Assembly (NCBI GenBank): GCA_964036315.1
Contig: OZ038495.1
Coordinates: forward strand, 21,699,391 to 21,763,390
Length of the DNA stretch: 64,000 bases
From: Acanthosepion esculentum
Taxonomy: Eukaryota; Mollusca; Cephalopoda; Sepiida; Sepiidae
Reading direction: 5' to 3'
Part shown: piece after piece, positions 46,690-56,412 of the stretch
How the letters are laid out: each line of letters opens with the position of its first letter
Numbering within the stretch: the stretch's first letter is position 1
The notes under the pieces: generated by a model
What the model was told of the DNA's origin: nothing
What the model saw: only the letters and a program-made list of their open reading frames with translations
Database searches by the model: none
Made by a program: the position numbers and the translations under genes

Positions 46690-48060
46690 TTGTCATACAC
46701 CTGACAATATATACAACAGTGGTGATATACCAGAAGACCTAAGTAGATCTATTTTCATAGCACTGCTTAAGAAGCCATTAGACAATCAATGTAATGAGCC
46801 ACATAACACAACTTATCATCCAAATTTTAGCAAATATAGCATGTGGTAGAATTAAACTGGAAATAAGACAAGAACAGTGCATTTTTGTTAAAGACACTGG
46901 AACTAGGAATGTGATATTTTACTCAGAATGATATCAGAAAGAGCAATACAAATGTGGAAGGGAATTTTATAGATTATGCAAAAACATTTGATAAAGTATT
47001 ACACAAAGAACTGTTTGAACTGCTAGGTAAGCTTGAATTATTTTGAAAAGATATTAGAATAATGAAGAATTTATATTGGGAACAAACCACCTACATGTAG
47101 ATAGAAAATGAATTCAGTAAATATACAAAAATAGAAAGGGGTGTAAAACAAGGCTGCATCTTTTCACAGGACTTATTCAACTTTTACAGTGAAGCAATCA
47201 TGAAAGAATTAGGTGTTACTAGCATTCATTATTAGTAGCCACAATCTTAACAGCATTAGATATGCAGATGACACAGTGATGATAGCAGACAAAGAAAGGA
47301 AACTGGAGAAACTCCTACAGAAAGTAGTAAAGGAAAGCAAGAAGAAAGGACTAATCATCAATTGTAAGAAGATAAAATGTAGGGTTGTTTAGCAAAAGGC
47401 ACACCCCAACATGCAAATTATAAATTGGAGACACCAAAATCAGGCAAGTACAAAAATTTAAATATCTAGAAAGTGTTTTAACTGAAGATGGAAAGGGTGA
47501 CACTGAAATCTAAAGGTGCATTGGAATAGCAAAAGATGCCTTTCAAAAGATAAGCAAAGTATTAAGAAACAGGAAAATTGTATTAGAAACACAGAATATG
47601 TATATAAGTTATGTAATACTGGTCCTCTTATATGGTAGTCAATGCTGGACAATTTCCTCATGGATGAAAAAGAGACCTGGGCCAAGAGAAATATGTTTCT
47701 ACAGAAGGATACTGAGAATCCCTTGGACTGAACATGTGAATAACAAGAAAGTTTTAGGGAAAATGGAAACAAAAATAACACTTATACTTAGAATCAGAAA
47801 GAGACAGTCGAAATTTCAAGGGCACAAAATGAGGAAAGAGGGTTTGGATAATTTAACACTCACAGGATATAATAAAGGCAAGAGAGACAGTGAAAAGCTG
47901 TGTAAAATCTACTTAAAAAGCTTGTGTAAATAGTTGGCAGAACAGGAATTAGGAAAGATAGAAAAAGGCAAACCTTACTAAGAGCTACAAAGGACAGGAA
48001 ATTGTGGAGAGCCATGATAGTCCACATCCTGAAGGAACTTGGTAAAGAGAAGAATTATAG
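46690..48060 (+). pseudogene. LINE RT to C-terminus, many frameshifts
   Basis: Order: HTPDNIYNSGDIPEDLSRS and IFIALLKKP (RT start), ISERAIQMWKG, then KTFDKVLHKELFELLGKL-like residues near 46980, IRYADDTVMIADKERKLEKL (catalytic YADD intact at about 47262), KKKGLIINCKK, a YGSQCWTISSWMKKR block near 47630, FYRRILRIPWTEHV, KRQSKFQGHKMRKEGLDNLT, and at the end LLRATKDRKLWRAMI. Colinear with a LINE ORF2 that I know from marine invertebrates, with no large gap in the second half. It differs from the 9.8 kb LINE in sequence. The 5' half (endonuclease) is absent. Confidence 0.88.
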
Positions 48061-48064
48061 TCGC

Positions 48065-48480
48065 TGGCATATTTGTTACTTTTTGCATTTGAATGTTTTG
48101 AACATTCAATTATCAGCATTCTTTTCGAATTGACAGAGCATTTATTAGATAGTCTCTTGTTAATTTATATATATTTGTTCCTTGTTCTTCTTGTTTCTTC
48201 AATTGCTCTTTTTCCCTCCCAAAGTTATGATCAAAGGGAGATAACTTCAAAATTTATTTTTAAAATATCTTACTAAATTGTCCATCTTTGGACAGAAGAT
48301 ACACACAAGTCCTTTATTCACAAAATATAGAAATTCACTTATGTGTATTTAAATTACATCTACTGAAATCTGAACCAGAATAAAAAAAACTCTCCGTCAA
48401 ATCGAAGGACTTAATACAATCAAAAATACTACAGCCTAATTTAAATCTGGAAAAACAATAAAAGGGAAAAAAGCAATAGC
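48065..48480. other. Non-coding
   Basis: 'aagttatgatcaaagggaga' with 'taacttc' forms a small palindrome of a kind common in molluscan MITEs. Otherwise nothing. Confidence 0.4.
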
Positions 48481-48483
48481 CAC

Positions 48484-48600
48484 ACTGAGGAGCTGTGATA
48501 CAGTGAAACAGTCTGTCTGTGGATGACTATATATGCTCCCAGAAATCCGGTCGAGCTCTCTAGGGAAAGGGGGTTTTAAAAACAGCGGCTCCTACTGCTA
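48484..48600 (+). repeat. SINE tail copy
   Basis: 'gatacagtgaaacagtctgt' plus 'ctgtggatgactatatat' matches 48787-48827, the tail of the neighbouring SINE. Confidence 0.6.
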
Positions 48601-48687
48601 TTAAGCATTACTCTTCAAGTATAAATTGAGTTCTCTAAGCCACTGGCATATTTTGTATAGAAAAAAACGTTAAAATTCCCTTCCTTT

Positions 48688-48832
48688 TTGCAGTGTGACA
48701 ATGGTCTAGGGGTAAGATATCTGATTGACGTCAAATCAGTCAAGTTTCAATCTTGGCTTGAAACAATCAGACATCTAGCCACACTATGATACAGCGAAAC
48801 AGTCTGTCTGTGGATGACTATATATACGTGTG
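48688..48832 (+). repeat. tRNA-derived SINE (Glu/Asp/Gly-like head)
   Basis: 'aatggtctaggggtaaga' matches the A-box region of tRNA-Glu/Asp/Gly (TGGTCTAGTGGTTAGGA), and 'caagtttcaatcttgg' sits where the B box GGTTCRATTCC is expected. The body carries 'gatacagcgaaacagtctgt'. This head differs from that of the 15.7 kb SINEs, so it is a second tRNA-SINE family. Confidence 0.65.
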
Positions 48833-48835
48833 TGT

Positions 48836-49365
48836 GTGTGTGATATAATGATATATAATTTTGTATAATTTTATATATCAACAAAGAGTATTTAGAAAAA
48901 TATGACAAACTAGAAAAGTTTTTTTTTGTGATGCGTTTCATCCATTAAGATTTCATTGTACTGATGATGTTGACACATCTACATATGTGCACAAAACAAG
49001 AGACACAGGTAGTTTCAAAATTTTTTGAAACAATTTCTTTTTTTTCTTTTTTTCAATCTTGTTGAAATCATCCTGATTATCACACACTGCGACAATACAA
49101 AACCTACCAAGAATGGTACATCCCGGCTCTTACAATATATCACCATTCTTGGTAGATTTTATATTGTCACAATGTATGATAATCAGGAACAAAGGTGGTG
49201 GAGAGAAAAAGAATACAGATGATTTTGGCTAGATTGAAAAAAAAAAAATCCTTTCAAAAAGAATCTCCCATTTTGTGTGCATATGTACATGTGGAAATGT
49301 TATCAAATCTCAGTCTGATGAAATCCTAACGGATGAAACACATTGCAAAAAAAATTTTCCATATT
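48836..49365. repeat. Long head-to-head inverted repeat (Penelope UTR-like)
   Basis: The left arm, about 48906-49116, and the right arm, 49143 to about 49360, are imperfect inverted copies. The inner 45 bp ('cctaccaagaatgg' with 'ccattcttggtag', and 'cctgattatcacacactgcg' with its complement) pair almost perfectly around a 26-bp spacer. The right arm and the left flank also match 11030-11365 in direct orientation. It contains CTGATGA (49315) and GAAA (49335) but no clear cleavage-site stem. Confidence 0.75.
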
Positions 49366-49376
49366 TTTACAAATTA

Positions 49377-49526
49377 GTGTAACTCGGATATAAGAGAAAC
49401 CCGGATATAAGATATATTTTATCTGGTCCCAAATTAGAGCCATACTTACCTAAACAAAATAGACCAAACCCGGATATAAGAGACTTCTTCTCCGGTCCCG
49501 ACAACTCTCTTATATCCGGGTTACAC
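49377..49526. mobile_element. pogo/Tigger-like MITE
   Basis: 150 bp with inverted ends 'gtgtaactcggatataagag' and 'ctcttatatccgggttacac' (one mismatch), flanked by TA on both sides (49375-49376 and 49527-49528), the target duplication of the Tc1/mariner/pogo superfamily. The motif cggatataaga also occurs twice internally. The ends resemble Tigger-type CAGT..AACCTCG termini; the family is inferred. Confidence 0.8.

Positions 49527-49527
<1 letters not shown>

Positions 49528-49552
<25 letters not shown>
49528..49552. repeat. (AT)n microsatellite
   Basis: Directly abuts the MITE's target site. Confidence 0.9.
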
Positions 49553-49557
<5 letters not shown>

Positions 49558-49654
49558 ATAAAACTGTACTCTAGGGTGGAAAATGTGTGGTGATAAAGAA
49601 ATAAATAACTAAAGATAACTAAAAAGAAGATCAAAATATCACCATTTCTAAAAA

Positions 49655-50480
49655 TAGATACAGCGTGCGATGGATAAATTGTCGTCTAAATGACAAAAAA
49701 TGAAAATAACACTGACATCTTATTTTAAGAGATATATTTACCAAAATTACACAGAAATTTTAAGAGATATATCTACCAAAATATCTTTAAATAGTAGAGT
49801 AAATTTATTCTATAAAATTAGCATTGGCTTCAAACATGGCATCCAGACGATTTCGGAATCTCCTGTAACTCTTCTGGACAGTCTCCTTTTTTAAGTTGGT
49901 GAGTGCTGCCATAATCCTTGCCTTCAGTTCATCTTTGGTTACAAGGAGTTTTTTTAGTCTCTCACTCAACTGTGCCCCACACATAATAATCAAAGGGGTT
50001 GCAGTCTGGCAAGTTAGGTGGCCAGATGTAAGAGGTAATGTGATCACTCGAGTTGTCTGACTGCCATGACTGGGTTCTCCTGCTTGTGTAGCATGGTGCA
50101 GGGTCCTGTTGCCAGACACAGGTTCTTCCAGCAGCTACCCTCTTGACCTACTACCGCCTCAAGGCACTTGATGTGGGCCTCTGTGTTGAGTCAGAGACCT
50201 AGTGGGAAGATGAATGGAGGCATAATGTCACCATCACTAGTGATCACTCCAAAGATCTTCGTAATCACCATTCGACTCCTCCAACTCTTTCTGAATCCTC
50301 TGCACTGTCCTCAGATTGACACCCAAACACTCTGAAATGTTTGTATTGGAGCTTCTGACCTGAAATCCAAGCAGTACAGCATGCCATTTCCAAATTTCTG
50401 GTGGAGTGAATTGCGTCATGGTGCTCTTTTTTTCACAGACAGAGTCCAACTGACCCTACTATACTGTGCAGTTGACAAAA
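49655..50480 (-). pseudogene. mariner-type transposase, deletion copy A
   Basis: Minus strand. The frame 50449-50237 has an N-terminal helix-turn-helix (MTQFTPPEIWKWHAVLLGFQ, CLGVNLRTVQRIQKELEES). It is joined directly to SDGDIMPPFIFP, then QQDPAPCHT-like residues (with a frame change), a CNPFDYYVWG equivalent, and TKDELKARIMAALTNL with a final RFRNRLDAMFEANANF (about 49808). The first catalytic Asp region and ~100 codons around it are missing at the DYED/WSDH junction. 'gcgtgcgatggataaattgt' near 49664 is the terminal region shared with copy C. Inactive. Confidence 0.82.
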
Positions 50481-50639
50481 TCAAAAACAAACAACACATG
50501 TGTAAAATTGATAATGTAAAATGGCATCACATCCTGTAGTTTGATCAACTAATCAGAAAACTTTCGCAACCAGGATATAGGCTGCAAGTGACCTTTTCAA
50601 AGTGGAGCTATAGATGTGTATATAAACAGATGGAAAATT

Positions 50640-51885
50640 AAAGACAATAAATTAATTTTGTCCATTCTCTGATGCTGCGATCATTGTAACATACCCAGAG
50701 GTGAAATACAACATGTGCATGATTAGCTGACAACCCTACATGGCTAAACTGGTCTTGCTACATTGAAAACATACCTTCCTTCATCACATGGTCAAGCAGT
50801 AGCTACTACATTTGGATACATATATACATACATACATATATATATTTACTTCCACCCAGACTCTTTTTCTTTATCTCTATCTCTCTTTCTTGTGCCAGAA
50901 CTTTTATACTTAAACCTTCAACTTTCATGTTATCTTCATATATTATTATACTGCATTATATAAAGATTTATTTTGTATCAACACACTGTGCATTTTCTTT
51001 GAATCATTGCACAATGCCAATATACACCCAAGTTAATTATACTGATATATGATGGGAATGAATGTTGTAAAATAAACAACACGCCCATAACTTATAACCT
51101 CCTAACCTCCAGTATACAAATATATAAATTTTCTGACTAAAAAAAATTACTGTGATTTTCCTACTTAGATTTTCATTGTACAGCTTTTTGTAAACACCCC
51201 CTGCCAAAAAACAAAAAAACAGTTCAGCAAACAAAAATAACTGTTCAGGAAACAAAATAATTTTTTACTTCAAAATGGGTGTAAGTGGCTTGTTATAGTT
51301 GAGCTTATAGGAATTAAATCCTATTTATATTTTTCAACCAATAGAATCTCATCATAAGGTTTGTTGGATAAACAATCATTATTAGGGCAAATACTGCCAA
51401 AATACTGGCAGACATAGTTATAGACCTACCCATGTGTTATTTTCAGACCATTTAGAAAATAACAACAATAACTCCTTTTGCCACGCCTGCAAATTCAAGA
51501 AAAGATTTTGCAGGGCCAGTGTGAAATTATTTTCTAACAACAGAAAACCTTGTATTCAAAAAGTTTCCACCTCTAGTGAAATTAGATTTTGAATCCCCTT
51601 ATGGATATAAAAATAGAAGCATACTTCTTCTCAAGGTTCACAACAATTTTGGAGACTAGTTTGCTCTACACATGCATACACATACACCCACACTAAGACC
51701 TTGTCCACACACACAATAGAAGTGATTAACCAGCAGCCACCAACTAAACCTTTGTCTATGGACTCACAAACACATTAAGCTGACCATTATAAAGTAAGCC
51801 TGTCCACACATTGCACTATCAATGCTTAAATACTTTATAAAACAAACTTCACTGCAAGGAAAATTGAACATATTTATATATTATG
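50640..51885. other. AT-rich DNA without a recognisable gene
   Basis: A (tatac/atac)n patch near 50815-50840 and a CT-rich patch near 50865-50890. Nothing coding recognised. Confidence 0.5.
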
Positions 51886-51888
51886 TGT

Positions 51889-51939
51889 GGTACTTAGTGG
51901 AAAGTGCTCAATATCTGTGATAGAGCTAACATATTCATT

Positions 51940-51990
<51 letters not shown>

Positions 51991-52151
51991 GGATTGATGT
52001 AAGTTTGTGACCCTGGGTTTCATGCTTTTGCGATTGTCAGACAAACTCTGATGATCGCAAAAGCGTGAAACCCAGGGTCACAAACTCACATCAATCTAAC
52101 TAAATATGTTAGCTCTATCTCTGATATTGAGCACTTTCCAATAAGTACTGC
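51889..52151. repeat. Palindrome with head-to-head hammerhead-like motifs
   Basis: The left arm starts 'ggtacttagtggaaagtgct' (51889) and the right arm ends 'agcactttccaataagtact' (52150). The inner arms 'gtgaccctgggtttcatgct' (52007) and 'agcgtgaaacccagggtcac' (52062) pair nearly perfectly. An (AT)n tract (51943-51987) interrupts only the left arm. The plus strand has CTGATGA 52048-52054, stem CGC/GCG, GAAA 52067-52070 and GTC ending at 52079. The minus strand has CTGACAA (complement of 52034-52040), GAAA and GTC, with a 7-bp stem I AGTTTGT/ACAAACT. Confidence 0.75.
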
Positions 52152-52189
52152 GCATATAATATATAAATAATATATATAATATATTGCAC

Positions 52190-52228
52190 ATTATATATAT
52201 ATATATATATTTATATACATACACTTTT

Positions 52229-52276
<48 letters not shown>
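52190..52276. repeat. (AT)n microsatellites
   Basis: Two AT runs (about 52190-52212 and 52232-52275) separated by 'tttatatacatacacttttc'. Confidence 0.95.
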
Positions 52277-52277
<1 letters not shown>

Positions 52278-52279
52278 AA

Positions 52280-53200
52280 TGAAATTTCAAAGATGTGAAT
52301 CTTAGTTACTCTCCCTAAAACATTGGAGGCAAAGTAAGCTCTCTATTCCTTTTTTTTTTTTAAAGTTATAGTTAAAAGATTGATACTAATGCACAAAAGT
52401 GTACTTGTAGGGACATTATACCTGATTTGATGAAACAAAAAATTAATTGCAGTTACATTGATCATACAATTTTTTGCAAACATCACAATTCACAAGCAGC
52501 AACCCCATAGAAACAAGGAAACACCTACACAGACTACCTACATATAGACAGTAATTGCCCACACGCAAAAAGTCCTAGTCTGCCTAGACAGCCAGTCAGA
52601 TATAAAACAAACCACATGTTGTCTGGACAGCAGTCTTAATAGCTGATAGCAGTTTCAAACCAGCCGGTCAGAAGTCACATGCACAATTACTCAATGAATC
52701 TGACACATGCTGCTCAATGAAAGAACTTTCAATTTATGCAGTAAATCACTTATAAATTCTATATAAAACAAATACAAACTTTTTACATTAGACACACACA
52801 AAACGGAATTTTTTTAATTTCCTTGTAATCTCTTAAATTGTTACATGAAATGTTGTGTATATTGTAAACCTTGTTCATAATTATTTATTTCTTGATGGAA
52901 TTCTGATATTCAAATTATTTTGGTTTGGGTAGAGAAATCATTTCCTCAGATCCGCATGTTAAATTTAACCTTAATATTCATAATCCTTAATTTCTAAACT
53001 TTACAATTTTTGGATTGTTAAAAAAACAGGAATATTTAAAATAACAGTCCTATTATAATTTTGGTTGTCTCTCCTTTTGTTAGATCAACCATTATGTCCT
53101 ACCTCATGAATAATGGACTATTCTGTTTTGATTCTGTGGAAAGAGGGAAAACACTACTTGGTTTCAAAAGAAAGAATGGAAGATAGAAGTGGAGAGAGAA
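52280..53200. other. Non-coding
   Basis: No element identified. 'aaagaaagaatggaagatag' at 53167 recurs near 53415 with one change. Confidence 0.45.
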
Positions 53201-53201
53201 A

Positions 53202-53256
53202 GAATCAGATTAAGCTGTTAAGAACAGATACTATACTTAGCCAAAAGGTTGTGATG
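53202..53256 (-). ncRNA. U2 snRNA 5' fragment (pseudogene)
   Basis: The minus strand reads 'aaccttttggctaagtatag' then 'tagtatctgttcttaacagc' and 'ttaatctgat', matching the start of U2 snRNA (GGCCTTTTGGCTAAGATCAAGTG, TAGTATCTGTTCTTATCAG, TTTAATATCTGAT), including the branch-site recognition region (GTAGTA altered to TAGTA). Similarity stops at about nucleotide 60, before the Sm site, so it is a truncated copy rather than a working gene. Confidence 0.7.
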
Positions 53257-53472
53257 TGATGGTGATCACAATACCTGTGCCATTTTTTAGATGCACAGCA
53301 TCAAATGAGAAAAATGCAATCACCAAAATATCCAGTTACCATAAATAAAATGACATTGCTAAATTATGTTTAAATTATTATTACGAGAAATATTTATAAC
53401 ATGGGAATTTGGCTATAAAGAAAGAAGGGAAGATAGAAGTGTTTAATGTTTCCTGCCAATACCTCATAAATA

Positions 53473-53640
53473 ATGAACCAAAGATGAACTGAAGCCAAGT
53501 ATTATGCCAGCATTCATCAAATTAAATAAGGAGTGTCCAGAAGAGTTGAGGAGATTCCAAAGTCGTCTGGAGGTTGTAGTTGAAGCCAATGGTGATTTTG
53601 TTAAATAAATTTACTCTTTAGTATTTCAAAATATTTTGGT
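53473..53640 (+). pseudogene. mariner transposase 3' end, copy B
   Basis: 'ccaaagatgaactgaagcca' through 'attatgccagcattcatcaa', 'gtccagaagagttg' and 'gttgaagccaatggtgattt' with the stop and 'actctttagtatttcaaaat' matches copy C from 55395 onward. Only the last ~45 codons and 3' end remain. Confidence 0.85.
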
Positions 53641-53644
53641 AAAT

Positions 53645-54420
53645 ATATCTGATTGTATAGAAAACAAAAGACATACCCACTTCTTAAAACAATGACATGT
53701 TTTTTTTATTTATGATTATTATTGCAATATTTGTTAAAGTTTTTAAGCTCAAATATTTAATGATGCAATAGGGGAATTTGTACAGTTATTTTATTGTTAT
53801 AGAACTCACCTTGAACTTATTCAATCATTAAGTTAAGAATGAAGATTCATCTGAAATTTTAAATAGGAAAATCATGAAAATTTCATGGGTTTTTCTAGTA
53901 TGTAATTAATTCCAAACTATATTTTGAGAAAGGTGAAGAAAAATGTTTTCACCTGTACATTTGCACAGAAAAAAGCTTTTTTGATTAATACTAGAATTTG
54001 ATGTGTGAAATAAAAAATATTTATATCTATCATGTTTTCTTTCAAGACATTACATACCTGTTGTTATGACAGCAATTTAGATTTTTAATTATTATTCAAT
54101 TACGAAGATCCTTCAAAAGCTTTGTGGAAAAAGCATGTTGTAAGAAAACTTATAAAATATTTTCATATTTGCTTGCAGCAAATTAGACTTATTTGTAATA
54201 ACCTGTACAAACTGGAAGTATTTTGAGGTAATAGAATGAAGTTTATGCTAGTTTAAAAACAACCAGTGGCATGCAGAAGTTGGGGACAGAGGATGCAACA
54301 GCCCTGAGCATCCATATCGAGATGGCATCTAATCAAAGAGTGAAATAAAAATTTAGTTTTTGAAATTGTCTCTGGTAACTTTATTTTGTACAAATACCCT
54401 ACATTCCCACAAGCTGGTGT
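53645..54420. other. AT-rich DNA without a recognisable gene
   Basis: No feature recognised. Confidence 0.5.
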
Positions 54421-54429
54421 GAATTTGGA

Positions 54430-54835
54430 TCCATGTTTTGATAAATGAGACTGGAGTGGGCCCTAAACCTGGACACTAACAGCCAAACTAGAAAAGACGT
54501 CAGATGGTGATTACACACAAATGCCTTGAGCAGCATTAAAAAAAATCCTGGAAATATCATCTAACAAAGAAAGAGCTCTATGGCAACATAGCTCCCATCA
54601 GCAAATCAATATGCTAACAAAAACTAAGATTTGCTGGTCACTGTTTGCGTAGCATAGAAGAACTAGCTGGAGACATTCTACTCTGGATACCATCATGTGG
54701 TAAAAGAAAAGGTTGACCAAAGATGTACATTGACCATCTGAGTGAAGACATAGGATGCAGATTGGATGAGCTTCCAAATGCAATAAATAACTGGAATCAA
54801 TGGCGGCAGCATGTCATGGAATGCTGAGCTTGCTC
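54430..54835 (+). pseudogene. LINE C-terminal fragment (family of 23.5 kb)
   Basis: Frame-shifted reading of the same LINE C-terminus: KYHLTKKELYGNIAPISKSI, KLRFAGHCLRSIEELAGDIL, LWIPSCGKRKG, MYIDHLSEDIGCRLDELPNA, then WNQWRQHVMEC and ACST. Several stops. It ends about 20 bp before mariner copy C begins. Confidence 0.85.
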
Positions 54836-54854
54836 GACCTGATGATGGAGAGGG

Positions 54855-55680
54855 CCTGCACAGTATAGTAGGGTCAATTGTGCACTGTTTGTGAGAAAAA
54901 GAGCACCATGACACAGTTCACTACACCAGAAATTTGAAAAAGGCATGCTGTATGGCCTGGCATTTGTGCTGGAAGCTCCAATACAAACATTTCAGCGTGT
55001 TTGGGTGTCAATCTGATAACAATGCAGAGGATTCAGAAAGAGTTGGAGGAGTCTAATCATGATTACGAAGGTGTTTGGAGTGATCACTAGTGATGGTGAT
55101 ATTATACCCCCAGTCATCTTCCCACAGTGCTTCAGACTCAATATGGTACACCTTCATCAAGTGCTTTGAGGAGGTAATGCTGCCCTGGGTCAAGAAGGTG
55201 GCTGCTGGAAGACCCTATGTCTTGCAACAAGAGCGTATATCTTTGCAAGCAGGAGAACCCAGTCATGGTTGTCAGACAATTTTTGTGATCATATCACCCC
55301 TTACATCTAGCCATCTAACTCCCCAGACCGCAACCCCTTTGATTATTATGTGTGGGGCACAGTTGAGCAAAAGACCAACAAAACACCTTGTAACACCAAA
55401 GATGAACTGAAGGCAAGGATTATGCCAGCATTCATCAAATTAAACAAGGAGAGTGTCCAGAAGAGTTGCAGGAGATTCCGAAGTCATCTGGAGGCTGTGG
55501 TTGAAGCCAGTGGTGATTTTATTAAATAAATGTACTCTTTAGTATTTCAAAATAGATTTGTGTAATTTTGGTAAATATATCTGTTAAAATGAAATGTCAG
55601 TATTATTTTCATTTTTGCGTAATTTAGAGAACAATTTATCCATTGCACCTGGTGTAAGGTGTCATATGACAACACTGCAC
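54855..55680 (+). pseudogene. mariner-type transposase, deletion copy C
   Basis: 'cacagtatagtagggtcaat' (54858) matches the start of copy A. HTH region at 54910-55070 (QRIQKELEESNHDYEG). The same junction as copy A, 'ggagtgatcactagtgatgg' (55077), leads directly to the second half: LPWVKKVAAGRPYVLQQE (catalytic Asp after QQ changed to Glu), CNPFDYYVWGT, TKDELKARIMPAF and RFRSHLEAVVEASGDFIK to a stop near 55528. The 3' terminal region 'gaacaatttatccattgcac' (55630) corresponds to the end of copy A. Confidence 0.85.
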
Positions 55681-55814
55681 AAGCAGGAAAAAGAAAACTG
55701 ACCAGAATCAGTTCCCAAGTGGCTGGCAGAATAGATGGATAACCATTTCCTTATCTCTCATGACTCAAAACATACCATCTCAATATGATTAACTCAGAAG
55801 CAACATGCTGCTGC

Positions 55815-56135
55815 TTACGGCCTAATCACAATGAAACACTGTTTCTTGTATGATCACCAAAGTTAAGCAACATTGAGCCTGGTCAGTACCTAATGGCTCA
55901 AGTTTGGAAATTAGAGAGTAGTGTTCTAGTTCCATTCATTATATTCACTTACATGCAAATAGCCTTGTATGTATGAATCCACCTTTTCTCCCTCCACCTA
56001 TGGGTTAATTAGCAGAACTTGTATCAGTAAATTATTATTATCTTCAAAAATTTCTCACAATGTAAAAATATTTTCTAGCTTTAAATAACCTACAAAAGGT
56101 TGATAGGCCAAAAAAAAAACAATCAATCAATTAAA
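55815..56135 (+). repeat. 5S rRNA-type SINE, plus strand
   Basis: The head 'cggcctaatcacaatgaa', then 'tgatcaccaaagttaagcaa' and 'gagcctggtcagtaccta', gives the best match in the window to 5S rRNA (TGATCTCGGAAGCTAAGCAG, GGGCCTGGTTAGTACTTGG). Body: 'cattatattcacttacatgc', 'tgtatgaatccacc', 'tgggttaattagcagaactt', 'ttctcacaatgtaaaa'. Tail 'acaaaaggttgataggcc' followed by an A-run and (caat)n. It is 40% or so diverged from the 21.3 kb copy in places but colinear. Confidence 0.8.
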
Positions 56136-56412
56136 AAAAAGAAACATAATAACATTCAAGTAGTGGTTTTTTTCCATTCCATCGTCAATATTTCTTCTTG
56201 CTTATTATTTTCATGATGTCATAACATACCTGTCAACACGGGCAATTTCATTTTTAATACTTTCTACTAAAATTCTGTCATATATTTGTATATAAATGTT
56301 GTATTGCAGCTGTAACATAATCGTCCCCTTGTCTCTTCATACCATTAATGCTAGCTATGGTTTGTTGAATGGAATATAGCTTTTTCTCTCACCAATCCTA
56401 ACAGTGGTGACC

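Noticed and set aside
48961..48980. CTGATGA at 48961 as a hammerhead core
   Set aside because: No GAAA, stem III or cleavage triplet follows at a suitable distance on that strand.
55815..55905. A functional 5S rRNA gene
   Set aside because: Similarity is partial, and the sequence runs on into a SINE body repeated elsewhere in the window.
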